Shown here in pieces: positions 44,214-52,068 of a stretch of DNA of 64,000 nucleotides. The notes under the pieces were generated by a model. That model ran no database searches, was not told where the DNA came from, and saw only the letters and a program-made list of their open reading frames with translations. Source of the DNA: a bacterium (GTDB taxonomy: Bacteria > Electryoneota > RPQS01); assembly GCA_013360195.1 (NCBI GenBank), contig JABWCQ010000012.1, positions 1 to 64,000 of the forward strand, read 5' to 3'. A program made the translations under genes and the position numbers. The number at the start of each line of letters is the position of its first letter. Position 1 is the first letter of the stretch.

Positions 44214-45521
44214 TCAGTTGCCATGCGGTGACTGGCCTAGCGCCATGCGAAGTTCCGCACTCGCGGTGAGTCGGCGGAATGTCGCATCTGCCAGCCCAAC
44301 TCGCGCAGTCAGTTCATCGAGTTGCGCGGCATCCATTTCGAGGGTGGTTATTTGACCTTGTGAGAATTTTGTTTGCGCGATTTTTCGAGCTTGTTCAGCA
44401 AGCTCCACGGCGAGCAAAGCAGCACGTTCGTTTTCGAGCGATGTTTCCAGGTCGCGCAGTGCTGATTCATATTGAAGCCTTGCCCCGCGTTCCGCCTGCG
44501 CCAGCATCCACTCAGCTTTCCTCCAGTCCGCTTTGGACTGCAATGCCTTTCCGTGCACCGCACCGCTCGACCAGATTGGAATCGAAAGCGCAACGCCGGC
44601 ATACAACGCGGAGTAATTATTGCGCGGCGCAATGTCCCAGTCATTGTTCTGCCACTGCCATTGGTATCTCATTTGCCCTGCAAGCACCGGGAAGCGGGCG
44701 TTCTTATAGATTACATAGAGGTTCTGCTGAGCCGTTGCCATATCACGAAGCGCATTTAGGTCGTCACGATCACTCAATCGCTTAGTTCCGGCAATCGTAT
44801 CTATGGTAACTTCAAACTGATCAAGTGTTCCGTCGAATGCCAAACTTGTATCAATGGGGATACCAAGATACTCTTTCAATGAAAGTTCTGCCAGAGCAAG
44901 TTCATTTCGTGCTCGATCCAAAGCAGGGCGTTGATTCTGGGCTTGCACTCTAACCCTGAGAACATCGTAGTCGCTGAGGAGGCCCAACTCGCGCATGCGC
45001 TCCGCGCGTCGCAGCGAGCTGTCACTCACGGCAAGACTCAGTTCGCGGGCTTTTACGACGTCGCGAAGCATCAGAACTCCCCAAAAGCGCTGCATGACAT
45101 CCAGTTCAGTCTGCCGATTCTGCTGCTGAATCGCGTGTTCTGTCGCACGATTGGCGGCCCGCGCCCCACGCAGTCCTGCGGCAACTCGGCCAAACGTAAA
45201 GAGCGGCTGGTTTAAGGTAACACCGGCGGAAAGCGCGTTATTTTGGTCAAGTTCGAATGGCATGACTTCACCGTTCTCAGGGTTCGGGAAGAAGATTTTC
45301 CCCTTTTTCAGAGCGCGCTGATATCCTACTGATCCTTCAATTTGAGGCAGTGCGTTTGACCAGGCTTCATGAAGCTGTCCTCTGGTTCTCAGTTTCTCAA
45401 GTTGAGGGCCCTTCTGCGCCAAAGACCTTGCCTTCGCCAACTCAATCGCCTCATCGAGAGTCATGCCATTCAAGATGGACGCACAGAGTAATACGCCCGC
45501 CAAATACATTATGTATTTCAT
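44214..45521 (-). CDS. TolC-like outer-membrane efflux protein
   Basis: The 435-residue product has a signal peptide (IMYLAGVLLCASILNG). Two OEP repeats with long helical segments follow (NRQTELDVMQRFWGVLMLRDVVKARELSLAVSD and the symmetric C-terminal RGARLQYESALRDLETSLENERAALLAVELAEQARKIAQTKFSQG). ATG 45521 overlaps the tetR stop as ATGA. It provides the outer-membrane exit duct for the RND system encoded by the next two genes. Confidence 0.92.
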   Translation of the reverse strand: MKYIMYLAGVLLCASILNGMTLDEAIELAKARSLAQKGPQLEKLRTRGQLHEAWSNALPQIEGSVGYQRALKKGKIFFPNPENGEVMPFELDQNNALSAGVTLNQPLFTFGRVAAGLRGARAANRATEHAIQQQNRQTELDVMQRFWGVLMLRDVVKARELSLAVSDSSLRRAERMRELGLLSDYDVLRVRVQAQNQRPALDRARNELALAELSLKEYLGIPIDTSLAFDGTLDQFEVTIDTIAGTKRLSDRDDLNALRDMATAQQNLYVIYKNARFPVLAGQMRYQWQWQNNDWDIAPRNNYSALYAGVALSIPIWSSGAVHGKALQSKADWRKAEWMLAQAERGARLQYESALRDLETSLENERAALLAVELAEQARKIAQTKFSQGQITTLEMDAAQLDELTARVGLADATFRRLTASAELRMALGQSPHGN

Positions 45522-46141
45522 GCTACCTCTTCGCCGCCTGCTGCCTTCTTATTGTCCGGTTGAAGCGCATCATAGAAGAGTTTGGTTGCGTACTCAATCG
45601 TTTGGTATGCGCGCTCCGGGGTGTCATACTTGGCTGTGCAAACACCGCGATAAATTGCACTGATAGATTCGGCCAACAACTCGGTATCGAACGGCTTGAA
45701 ATCTCCTCTGGCAACCGCTTGTTCAAGCAATCCAGAAATCACTCTTACCCAATTTCTGTTATTGCGTTCGAGTGCCGCACCAATTTCCGGGTATTTTTGG
45801 GCCATACTGATGAATTGCTGAAACAGCAAGTCCGGAAGCGGATCGTTAGCTTTCATTTCAAAAAAATAGCGATGCGAGAGATATAATGCCTTGGCACCGA
45901 ACTGTTCCTCGCTCGCCATGGCCATGACTGCCATTTGAATGGCAGTCTCGTATTTTTCAGCCAGAGCAATCAGTATCTTCTCCTTGGAAGGGAAATACCA
46001 ATATATTGCACCTTTTGACAATCCCGCTTGCTTGGCGATTTCGTCTACCGAAGTCCGGTCAAACCCATTGCGGGCAAACAGCTCAGCGGCTGCGTCCAAT
46101 ATCTGGATCTGGCGAAGGTCTTTGTTTTCATGTGTTGTCAT
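45518..46141 (-). CDS. TetR-family transcriptional repressor of the efflux operon
   Basis: The 207-residue form starts at ATG 46141 with AGAGGAC upstream; the longer frame runs through the operators. The N-terminal HTH is typical (ILDAAAELFARNGFDRTSVDEIAKQAGLSKGAIYWYFPSKEKIL). The C-terminal ligand domain is helical. It is the first gene of the efflux operon and almost certainly represses its own promoter through three palindromes just upstream, releasing it when a pump substrate binds. Confidence 0.93.
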   Translation of the reverse strand: MTTHENKDLRQIQILDAAAELFARNGFDRTSVDEIAKQAGLSKGAIYWYFPSKEKILIALAEKYETAIQMAVMAMASEEQFGAKALYLSHRYFFEMKANDPLPDLLFQQFISMAQKYPEIGAALERNNRNWVRVISGLLEQAVARGDFKPFDTELLAESISAIYRGVCTAKYDTPERAYQTIEYATKLFYDALQPDNKKAAGGEEVA

Positions 46142-46155
46142 GTTGTCCTCTAAAC

Positions 46156-46229
46156 TGACTGGTCGGTCAATTGGCAACAATATAAGACATACTGACTCGT
46201 TAGTCAATAGTGAACTGACCAGTCGGTCA
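46156..46229 (-). promoter_or_regulatory. Efflux operon promoter with three TetR operator palindromes
   Basis: On the minus strand TTGACT (46207-46202), a 17-nt spacer and TATATT (46184-46179) form a strong promoter. Three related 14-bp sites follow the pattern TGACYNGTYRGTCA: 46156-46169 (TGACTGGTCGGTCA), 46193-46206 (TGACTCGTTAGTCA) and 46216-46229 (TGACCAGTCGGTCA). One lies downstream of the -10 near the start, one covers the -35, and one lies just upstream, an arrangement expected for tight autorepression. Confidence 0.85.
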
Positions 46230-46553
46230 TTTTATAATAATCTGTTCTTTATATATTTACGAAATTGTCCGAAGAAATTGAGAGGCAAAGTGAAGCATCG
46301 TGAAATACAGGAGAATGAGTAATGGTGTCGACCCCTATTGGAAATTGAGCCGAGGCGAGAGGACATCTCAACAGGGCAGGCATGAAGAATTATTGATGAT
46401 TGTTTCAAATCTGTTCTATAAGCGCTATTGAGCAGCGTGATATTGTTACTTGTCGATTCCTGTGCTGATTGTATCACCATTCGCGATACTCTATATTTTG
46501 AAATGTGCCGTGCAATGAAAGTTCTGGATAATTAATTCGGAAACGAGGTGCTC
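46230..46553. other. Gene-free divergent region
   Basis: No gene or strong promoter was recognised. The sequence is AT-rich near 46230-46260 and 46490-46540, where the promoter for the plus-strand surface-protein pair should lie. Confidence 0.4.
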
Positions 46554-47753
46554 ATGATAAGAACAGTATTCATTTTCTTTCTCGCTCTGTTACCACAAGT
46601 CTCCCTATCGCAACTCCACCAGATAATCGCGGCTGAGTACTTTTTTGACTCCGACCCTGGGCCGGGCAGCGGAATCCCGATTGCATTAGTACCGGATGAC
46701 GTCGTGCAGTTGGACGGCGATATCTCCACCTCAGGCTTAAGTCCGGGCGTGCATGTCCTCAATGTGCGAGTTCAACGGGAAGACGGGATTTGGGGTGAGG
46801 CTACCAAATGGCATCTGCGTATTGGTGTCGCAACCATTACTCAAGCCGCAGAAGTCTATTTTGATACAGATCCCGGTGCAGGAAACGCTGTCGAAGTTGA
46901 TGTAGATCAAAACGGCCTTATTGATGAAACTGCATTTGAAGTACCTGACCTGGCCCGCGGCTTTCATACCCTGAATCTAAGAACTTACAGCGGAGGTACA
47001 TGGTCTGCAAATGTAGCGCGGCCGATCCGTCTTGGCAGCGCGCTGATTGACGGTGCAGAAGCTTACTTCGATACCGATCCTGGCGAAGGCTCTGGCACGC
47101 CTGTAGATGTTGTGAGCGGTGCGGATGTCATTGCCTTCGATTCTACCGTGAACGTGGGCGCCGCCGGGTCGGGTATTCACAACTTGTACTTACGCTTTCG
47201 TGGGGGCGGTGTTTGGTCGTTTCCGGTAGATCGCGTGATCAGAGTCGGATTAAGTGTCACAGATGGCGTAAATCGAATTACCGGCGGTGAATTCTTCATT
47301 GATATGGACCCCGGAGAAGGCAACGGATGCGCATTGATTGCGGAGGACGGAGTCTTTGACGAAACAGAAGAAGGGATGCGACGCTACGTAGAGTCCAACC
47401 TTTCTCTTGGGCAACACGTCGTGGGGGTGCGAGTAAAAGACGCGGGAGAGCGATGGCATATTCCCTTGCTCGACACTGTTCATGTTATTGAAGCGCATCT
47501 TGTTGCGACAACAACAATGTACGAGGGCATTACTCCGTATGCGTTGCTGAGCTGGAATGCTTATCCCGAAGCGATTCTGTATCGAGTACATTACGATTCC
47601 CTCGAAACCGGACCGTTTACAGGGTACACTTCTGTGTCACCTCCGGATACTTCACTTCTCATTGAACCCGCGGCTTTCAAAAGGCTCTTCAAGGTTGTCG
47701 CCCTGCAGATCGAACCTGAGCCGTGTGAAGAATCGGGTTACTTAACACGATAA
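46554..47753 (+). CDS. Secreted protein with four FDxDPGxGxG repeats
   Basis: The 399-residue product starts at ATG 46554 with GAGG at 46545-46548. A signal peptide (VFIFFLALLPQVSLSQ) is followed by four units of ~70-75 residues, each beginning AEYFFDSDPGPGSG, AEVYFDTDPGAGNA, AEAYFDTDPGEGSG or GEFFIDMDPGEGNG. Each continues with a beta-sandwich-like stretch containing GxHxLxxR (SPGVHVLNVRVQ, ARGFHTLNLRTY, GSGIHNLYLRFR, SLGQHVVGVRVK). A fibronectin-like segment ends the protein. The Asp/Gly-rich loops could bind calcium. No T9SS tail is evident. I know similar repeats only as uncharacterised secreted proteins of FCB bacteria. Confidence 0.75.
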   Translation: MIRTVFIFFLALLPQVSLSQLHQIIAAEYFFDSDPGPGSGIPIALVPDDVVQLDGDISTSGLSPGVHVLNVRVQREDGIWGEATKWHLRIGVATITQAAEVYFDTDPGAGNAVEVDVDQNGLIDETAFEVPDLARGFHTLNLRTYSGGTWSANVARPIRLGSALIDGAEAYFDTDPGEGSGTPVDVVSGADVIAFDSTVNVGAAGSGIHNLYLRFRGGGVWSFPVDRVIRVGLSVTDGVNRITGGEFFIDMDPGEGNGCALIAEDGVFDETEEGMRRYVESNLSLGQHVVGVRVKDAGERWHIPLLDTVHVIEAHLVATTTMYEGITPYALLSWNAYPEAILYRVHYDSLETGPFTGYTSVSPPDTSLLIEPAAFKRLFKVVALQIEPEPCEESGYLTR

Positions 47754-47781
47754 ATCTATATTTCCAGATAGGATACTTCTT

Positions 47782-48876
47782 ATGAAAACCATTATGTTCA
47801 TTTTGGCTCTTCTGTTGGGCATGTATGCAGCTCAAGCAGAGATACTTAAAGTAGCGAGCAACGGCACCCAGCAGTATTCCCAGATTTCCGCAGCAATAGG
47901 AGCAGCTTCACCAAGTGATACGATCCTTGTCTTGGGCGGGGGATACAGCGGATTCGTGGTCGATAAGAAACTCGTTCTTATCGGTGCGGGAACAGGTGTC
48001 GGGATCGGTGAAGGTGTGCTTATCAACGGCACAGTTGAAGTTCTGGACAACGCTGACAGCACAGAGCTTCGAAGTTTGTGGATTCGTTCAAATCCTGCTA
48101 ATGGAAGTAGTGACTCGTTAGGCGCTGTCCTGCGAATCCGAAGCGGCGCAACCAAAGTGTTCGTGTGGCGATGTTTTGTCGAGAATTACAGTTCCAGTGC
48201 TTCCGGTGTCACTACGTGCTGGGCGGGGGTCAATTCGCAGGCGGAATTCGTACAGTGCACCTTTTGGGGTTCAGACGTTGCGGATGCAAGTGGTGGGAAT
48301 GGAGTGTTATACAGATCGGGAAGCAATCTCACCTTGCAATCCTGCGTATTCGCTAACATTGAACGTGGCATTCACGCCTTCAGCGCAACGACCGGTGCAA
48401 GTTGTCTGGTAAGCCACTGCGTTTTCACGACAGAGAATTCTAACCTCTATCCCGTCTCCGGCGCTATTGCCGGAGTGGCCGAAAACTGCGCAATAATGTC
48501 CGAGAGCGGATACTCCAATCTCTATACTTCCGGCATCAGCTACAGCTATTGCGCATACTCGAATCAAGCACCTCCGGGAGCAACGCATGTTGCGGCAACA
48601 CCCGCCGCCTTTGTCAATCTTGTATTGGCTGACGCGCGGGCATCGGACTATCATGTTGCAGGTGGATCAGTGGTTCAGGATGCCGGGAACCCTATGTCGC
48701 CATTTGACCTGGATGGTTCGCGCGCAGACATCGGTATCTATGGCGGGCAGCATCCGTATGTGGACGGCGGAGTACCTGACTACCCATTCGCAGTGCAAGT
48801 CGAAGTTCCTTACTCTGCTCCGTTGAACGGCACCATGAGAATTTGGGGCAGAGGGCGTGTCGGACCGGGCAACTAA
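47782..48876 (+). CDS. Secreted right-handed beta-helix protein (pectate-lyase-like fold)
   Basis: The 364-residue product has a signal peptide (MFILALLLGMYAAQA). The start of a right-handed parallel beta-helix is recognisable (LKVASNGTQQYSQISAAIGAASPSDTILVLGGGYSG). Rungs such as AEFVQCTFWGSDV, LTLQSCVFANIERG and CLVSHCVFTTENSN follow. The proteins end with the DAGNP-DLDGSRADIGIYGGQHP segment typical of FCB beta-helix surface proteins. Many bind polysaccharide; no catalytic residues can be assigned. It is 28 bp downstream of the repeat protein, with AGGA ahead of ATG, so the two are likely co-transcribed. Confidence 0.8.
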   Translation: MKTIMFILALLLGMYAAQAEILKVASNGTQQYSQISAAIGAASPSDTILVLGGGYSGFVVDKKLVLIGAGTGVGIGEGVLINGTVEVLDNADSTELRSLWIRSNPANGSSDSLGAVLRIRSGATKVFVWRCFVENYSSSASGVTTCWAGVNSQAEFVQCTFWGSDVADASGGNGVLYRSGSNLTLQSCVFANIERGIHAFSATTGASCLVSHCVFTTENSNLYPVSGAIAGVAENCAIMSESGYSNLYTSGISYSYCAYSNQAPPGATHVAATPAAFVNLVLADARASDYHVAGGSVVQDAGNPMSPFDLDGSRADIGIYGGQHPYVDGGVPDYPFAVQVEVPYSAPLNGTMRIWGRGRVGPGN

Positions 48877-48900
48877 ATCATAGCAGAACAGCCAAAAAAT

Positions 48901-48923
48901 GGGCCACCCTGTTGGGGTGGCCC
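48901..48923. terminator. Bidirectional terminator between convergent operons
   Basis: GGGCCACCC-TGTTG-GGGTGGCCC forms a perfect 9-bp stem, with an A-run on the left and GATTTTG on the right. It can stop both the beta-helix transcript and the 2-oxoacid oxidoreductase transcript. Confidence 0.85.
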
Positions 48924-48950
48924 GATTTTGTTGTGTCCCTGATCGGGGGT

Positions 48951-50411
48951 TTAAGCAGTTAAGCTCGGTACAGGTTTTCGGGAGTTGGCGTGTTCGCGCA
49001 CCCACTTGGCTCCGGCTTCAACTGCCATGATGTTCTGTTCACCAAGTGCCTTACGCTTAATACCTTTGGGAACGATTTGCTTCAGATGCTCAAGCGGCAT
49101 TAATTTGCTGTACTCGATATAGGCACCCAACAAAACCATATTCGCCGCGGCCTTTAATCCGAGATCATCCGCGATTTGAGTCAGAGGAATGTACAGTACA
49201 TCCAAGTCATTCCGCCTGGCTTTACGGGAGATTATCGTGCTGTTAACAATCATCAAGCCGCCAGTCTTCACGGTGGGCTCAAATGTGTCGAATGACGGGT
49301 CATTCATTACGGCAAGCACGTCTGGTTCCACAACAAGTGGTGAACCAACTGGATCTTTTGATATCACAACGGAGCAATTCGCTGTACCGCCGCGCATTTC
49401 CGGACCGTAAGAAGGAATCCACGAGACTTGCAGATGCTCCTGCATTGCATGTGCGGCCAGAACAGCGCCTGCAGTCAAAACGCCCTGACCACCAAAGCCG
49501 GCGAATTTGAATCCAATTGTCTGGAAGTTCTCAATGAACTTCTGATTCTTTGGAAACGGCTCACCGAGTTGTCCAAGTTCGAGCGACTCAACGACTTGGT
49601 CGTCTGTGTAGTTCTTTATTTCGTGGGTCCACCCCACCCGGGTGGCAGTCTCATCCTTGATTACTTTTTCGGGAAAGACGGGGAGCATTTCCTTGGCGAT
49701 GAACTCACACGCGGCGTGCGTATCCATCTTCCAACCCGTCGGGCAAGGTGACAGGATTTCGACAAAACTGAACCCTTTGCCGTCCACTTGTGCCTGAACC
49801 GCTTTACGAACGCACTTTCGAGTGTTCATAATGCCTTTGATATCTGCAAGATGACAACGCGCCACAAATACCGGCGCCTCCAGCGTGGCAATCAGTTCGG
49901 CCATGTGAATCGGGAAGCCTTCGTTTTCAGCCGACCTGCCGTATGGAGTTGTAACCGTCTTTTGCCCCATCAAGCTTGTTGCGGCCATTTGACCACCCGT
50001 CATGCCATAGATTGCGTTATTGACGAAAAACACGGTCATATGTTCGCCGCGATTCGCCGCATGAATAATTTCTGCGGTTCCGATAGACGCGAGATCACCA
50101 TCGCCTTGATAGGAGATCACTATAGAGTTCGGACGCGTTCTTTTTACACCGGTTCCCACCGCTGGAGCTCGTCCGTGAGCCGCCTGGATGTTTCCAATAT
50201 CAAAATAGTAGTAGGCAAACACTGAGCAGCCGACCGGCGAAACGAAAACTGCACGATCACCCAGCCCCATGTCGTCAATCGTCTCTGCAATGAGTTTATG
50301 CACGTTTCCATGTCCGCAGCCGGGACAATAGTGTGTCGTGTCTTTCGGACCACCCTTGCGATCGAAGTGTTCGTAGAACGTTGCGGGTTTTTCGAGAATT
50401 TGTTGCGACAT
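48951..50411 (-). CDS. 2-oxoacid:ferredoxin oxidoreductase, fused beta and gamma subunits
   Basis: The 486-residue product joins a TPP-binding beta domain (residues ~1-300) to a gamma domain (~310-486). The beta part shows HYCPGCGHGNVHKL, SPVGCSVF, GDGDLASIGTAEIIHAANR (Mg/TPP motif) and NNAIYGMTGGQ. The gamma part shows GFGGQGVLTAGAVLA and SYGPEMRGGTANCSVVIS. These are separate genes in many KorABCD/VorABCD clusters; here one polypeptide carries both. The enzyme decarboxylates 2-oxoglutarate or branched 2-oxoacids to acyl-CoA with reduced ferredoxin. Substrate cannot be fixed from sequence; GGAG precedes ATG 50411. Confidence 0.9.
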   Translation of the reverse strand: MSQQILEKPATFYEHFDRKGGPKDTTHYCPGCGHGNVHKLIAETIDDMGLGDRAVFVSPVGCSVFAYYYFDIGNIQAAHGRAPAVGTGVKRTRPNSIVISYQGDGDLASIGTAEIIHAANRGEHMTVFFVNNAIYGMTGGQMAATSLMGQKTVTTPYGRSAENEGFPIHMAELIATLEAPVFVARCHLADIKGIMNTRKCVRKAVQAQVDGKGFSFVEILSPCPTGWKMDTHAACEFIAKEMLPVFPEKVIKDETATRVGWTHEIKNYTDDQVVESLELGQLGEPFPKNQKFIENFQTIGFKFAGFGGQGVLTAGAVLAAHAMQEHLQVSWIPSYGPEMRGGTANCSVVISKDPVGSPLVVEPDVLAVMNDPSFDTFEPTVKTGGLMIVNSTIISRKARRNDLDVLYIPLTQIADDLGLKAAANMVLLGAYIEYSKLMPLEHLKQIVPKGIKRKALGEQNIMAVEAGAKWVREHANSRKPVPSLTA

Positions 50412-50420
50412 TGTACTCTC

Positions 50421-51461
50421 CTACTTCAAATAGCTACGGGTCACGTTCGTCAATTCTTCCACCGAAGGAACCATTCCGCCCATTCGATTATAGAAGTACA
50501 ACGGTTTATCGTTGCCAATGGCCAATTGAACATCGCGCAGCATTTGACCGTTCGACAGTTCAACGTCCAAAAATGCCTTTCCTTTATCGGCCAGCTCTTT
50601 CAATCGCTTTGAACAGAATGGAAAGGCAGTAATCGGACGCAGCAGACCGACTTTGTGTCCTTCCCGACGGAGATTATCCACGACTGACTGAAGCAGCCGC
50701 GAGATAAATCCATATCCAATCAGCACAAGTTCGGCATCTTCTACCAGAATTTCCTGATAGCGAACTTCCTTTTCCTCTATTTCTGCATACTTACGCTGCA
50801 AGTGTCGATTGTGTTCCTCGAGTCCTTCTGTGCTCATGAAAATCGATGAGACAAGATGATCTTTTGACTCATGGTCAGCATACAACGCGTACTCGCGGCG
50901 GTCAACTTGTTTTCTGACCTTGGCAAATTCCACTGGCTCCATCATTTGACCGATGTAGGCGTCAGTAAGAATGTAGGCGGGCATGCGGTACTTGTCTGCA
51001 AGGTCGAATGCCAATGTCGTCAAATCAGCCATTTCTTGCGCGCAATTCGGCGTGAATACCAGGCATTTATAGTTACCGTGGCCACCGCCATGAACAACCT
51101 GATTCCAGTCGCCTTGTTCCGGCCAAATGTTACCAAGTCCTGGACCAGCCCGCATAACATCCACAATGACGCAAGGTAATTCTGCCGCTGCGATGTATGA
51201 GATACCTTCCTGCTTGAGAGAGATACCCGGCCCCGACGACGCTGTCATGACTCGCGCACCGGCACCTGCGGCGCCATAAACCATGTTTATTGCGGCGACT
51301 TCTGATTCCGCTTGCAAGAATGTCCCGCCGACTTTCGGGAGATACTTCGCTGCCGCCATCGCAACTTCCGACGCGGGCGTAATGGGGTATCCGTAATACT
51401 GAGTACAACCTGCGAGGACAGCGGCCTTCACCACAGCTTCATTGGCCTTAATTAGTTCCAT
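50421..51461 (-). CDS. 2-oxoacid:ferredoxin oxidoreductase alpha subunit (Kor/Vor type)
   Basis: The 346-residue subunit carries the PYR-like and transketolase C-terminal domains. It is recognisable by GCTQYYGYPITPASEV, QAESEVAAINMVYGAAGAGARVMTASSGPGISLKQEG and VGLLRPITAFPF. It forms a heteromer with the delta ferredoxin encoded 17 bp upstream and the beta-gamma fusion 9 bp downstream. Similarity is closest to the 2-oxoglutarate/2-oxoisovalerate group rather than pyruvate enzymes, judged by subunit layout only. Confidence 0.9.
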   Translation of the reverse strand: MELIKANEAVVKAAVLAGCTQYYGYPITPASEVAMAAAKYLPKVGGTFLQAESEVAAINMVYGAAGAGARVMTASSGPGISLKQEGISYIAAAELPCVIVDVMRAGPGLGNIWPEQGDWNQVVHGGGHGNYKCLVFTPNCAQEMADLTTLAFDLADKYRMPAYILTDAYIGQMMEPVEFAKVRKQVDRREYALYADHESKDHLVSSIFMSTEGLEEHNRHLQRKYAEIEEKEVRYQEILVEDAELVLIGYGFISRLLQSVVDNLRREGHKVGLLRPITAFPFCSKRLKELADKGKAFLDVELSNGQMLRDVQLAIGNDKPLYFYNRMGGMVPSVEELTNVTRSYLK

Positions 51462-51478
51462 ATGTCACCTTTGCGGTA

Positions 51479-51718
51479 TCAATCCGCCGTACCTTTCTTG
51501 TAAACTATAACGGCACCCGGCTCCGGGCATGCGTAAAAGCAAGACCCGCAGCCAGTGCAACCTTCACCTTTGTACTCCACCCATTGATACCCAAGTTCAT
51601 TGAAGGCGCGCTGGAGGTTTACCTCGAGCACGGCCGGCTTGCATACCTCGACACAACGAAGACAGGACTTGCAGAGGTGGGGAACTATTTCGACTTTAGG
51701 GGACAAGACTTCAGACAT
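51479..51718 (-). CDS. 2-oxoacid:ferredoxin oxidoreductase delta (2[4Fe-4S] ferredoxin) subunit
   Basis: The 79-residue product starts at ATG 51718 with GGAGG upstream; the longer frame has no coding character. Two FeS motifs are seen: CKSCLRCVEVCKP and CTGCGSCFYACPEPGAV. This is the electron-accepting delta subunit, passing electrons to external ferredoxin. It is the first gene of the three-gene operon. Confidence 0.9.
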   Translation of the reverse strand: MSEVLSPKVEIVPHLCKSCLRCVEVCKPAVLEVNLQRAFNELGYQWVEYKGEGCTGCGSCFYACPEPGAVIVYKKGTAD

Positions 51719-52020
51719 TCGGCCTCCAATTCCGGTACGGCAGGAAAACAGATTCAACCATTGCCGACCATGCGCTATTTCAAACGATGCTAAGCATACG
51801 ATAATATACGAATGCAAAAATGAGTCCGCAAACTCAGTCAAATTAGACAAAAAGCATAACTTAACAACGACTCCTGTCACCTGAACATAAAGATACGCGC
51901 AACTTGCGAAGAGCAAGAGCTTAGAATATTACAGTAACTGTCATATTAACACGTGAAGGACCTTTCGCTATGTTACAAAGTCACATGAGCGGCATTTCGG
52001 AGGAGTTGGGCTCTTAAACG
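51719..52020. promoter_or_regulatory. Control region of the 2-oxoacid oxidoreductase operon
   Basis: About 300 bp without a gene. It holds a 15-bp palindrome at 51971-51985 and a TGAGT-N6-ACTCA inverted repeat at 51821-51836. On the minus strand TATTCT (51928-51923) could be a -10, placing the palindrome centre roughly 60 bp upstream of a start. The -35 is not clear. Confidence 0.4.
51971..51985. promoter_or_regulatory. 15-bp palindrome, copy 1, upstream of the 2-oxoacid oxidoreductase operon
   Basis: The minus strand reads TGTGACTTTGTAACA, an exact fit to TGTnACnnnGTnACA. The surrounding 20 bp (51967-51986) match 17 of 20 positions at 56595-56614 upstream of malic enzyme. Confidence 0.6.
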
Positions 52021-52048
52021 CAAGGACGCGCCTCACGGCGCGTCCTTG
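52021..52048 (-). terminator. Terminator of the malic enzyme/acyl-CoA synthetase operon
   Basis: CAAGGACGCGCC-TCAC-GGCGCGTCCTTG is a perfect 12-bp stem located 21 nt beyond the stop at 52069, followed on the minus strand by CGTTTAAG. Confidence 0.8.
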
Positions 52049-52068
52049 AATAATACCTCCATTTAACT

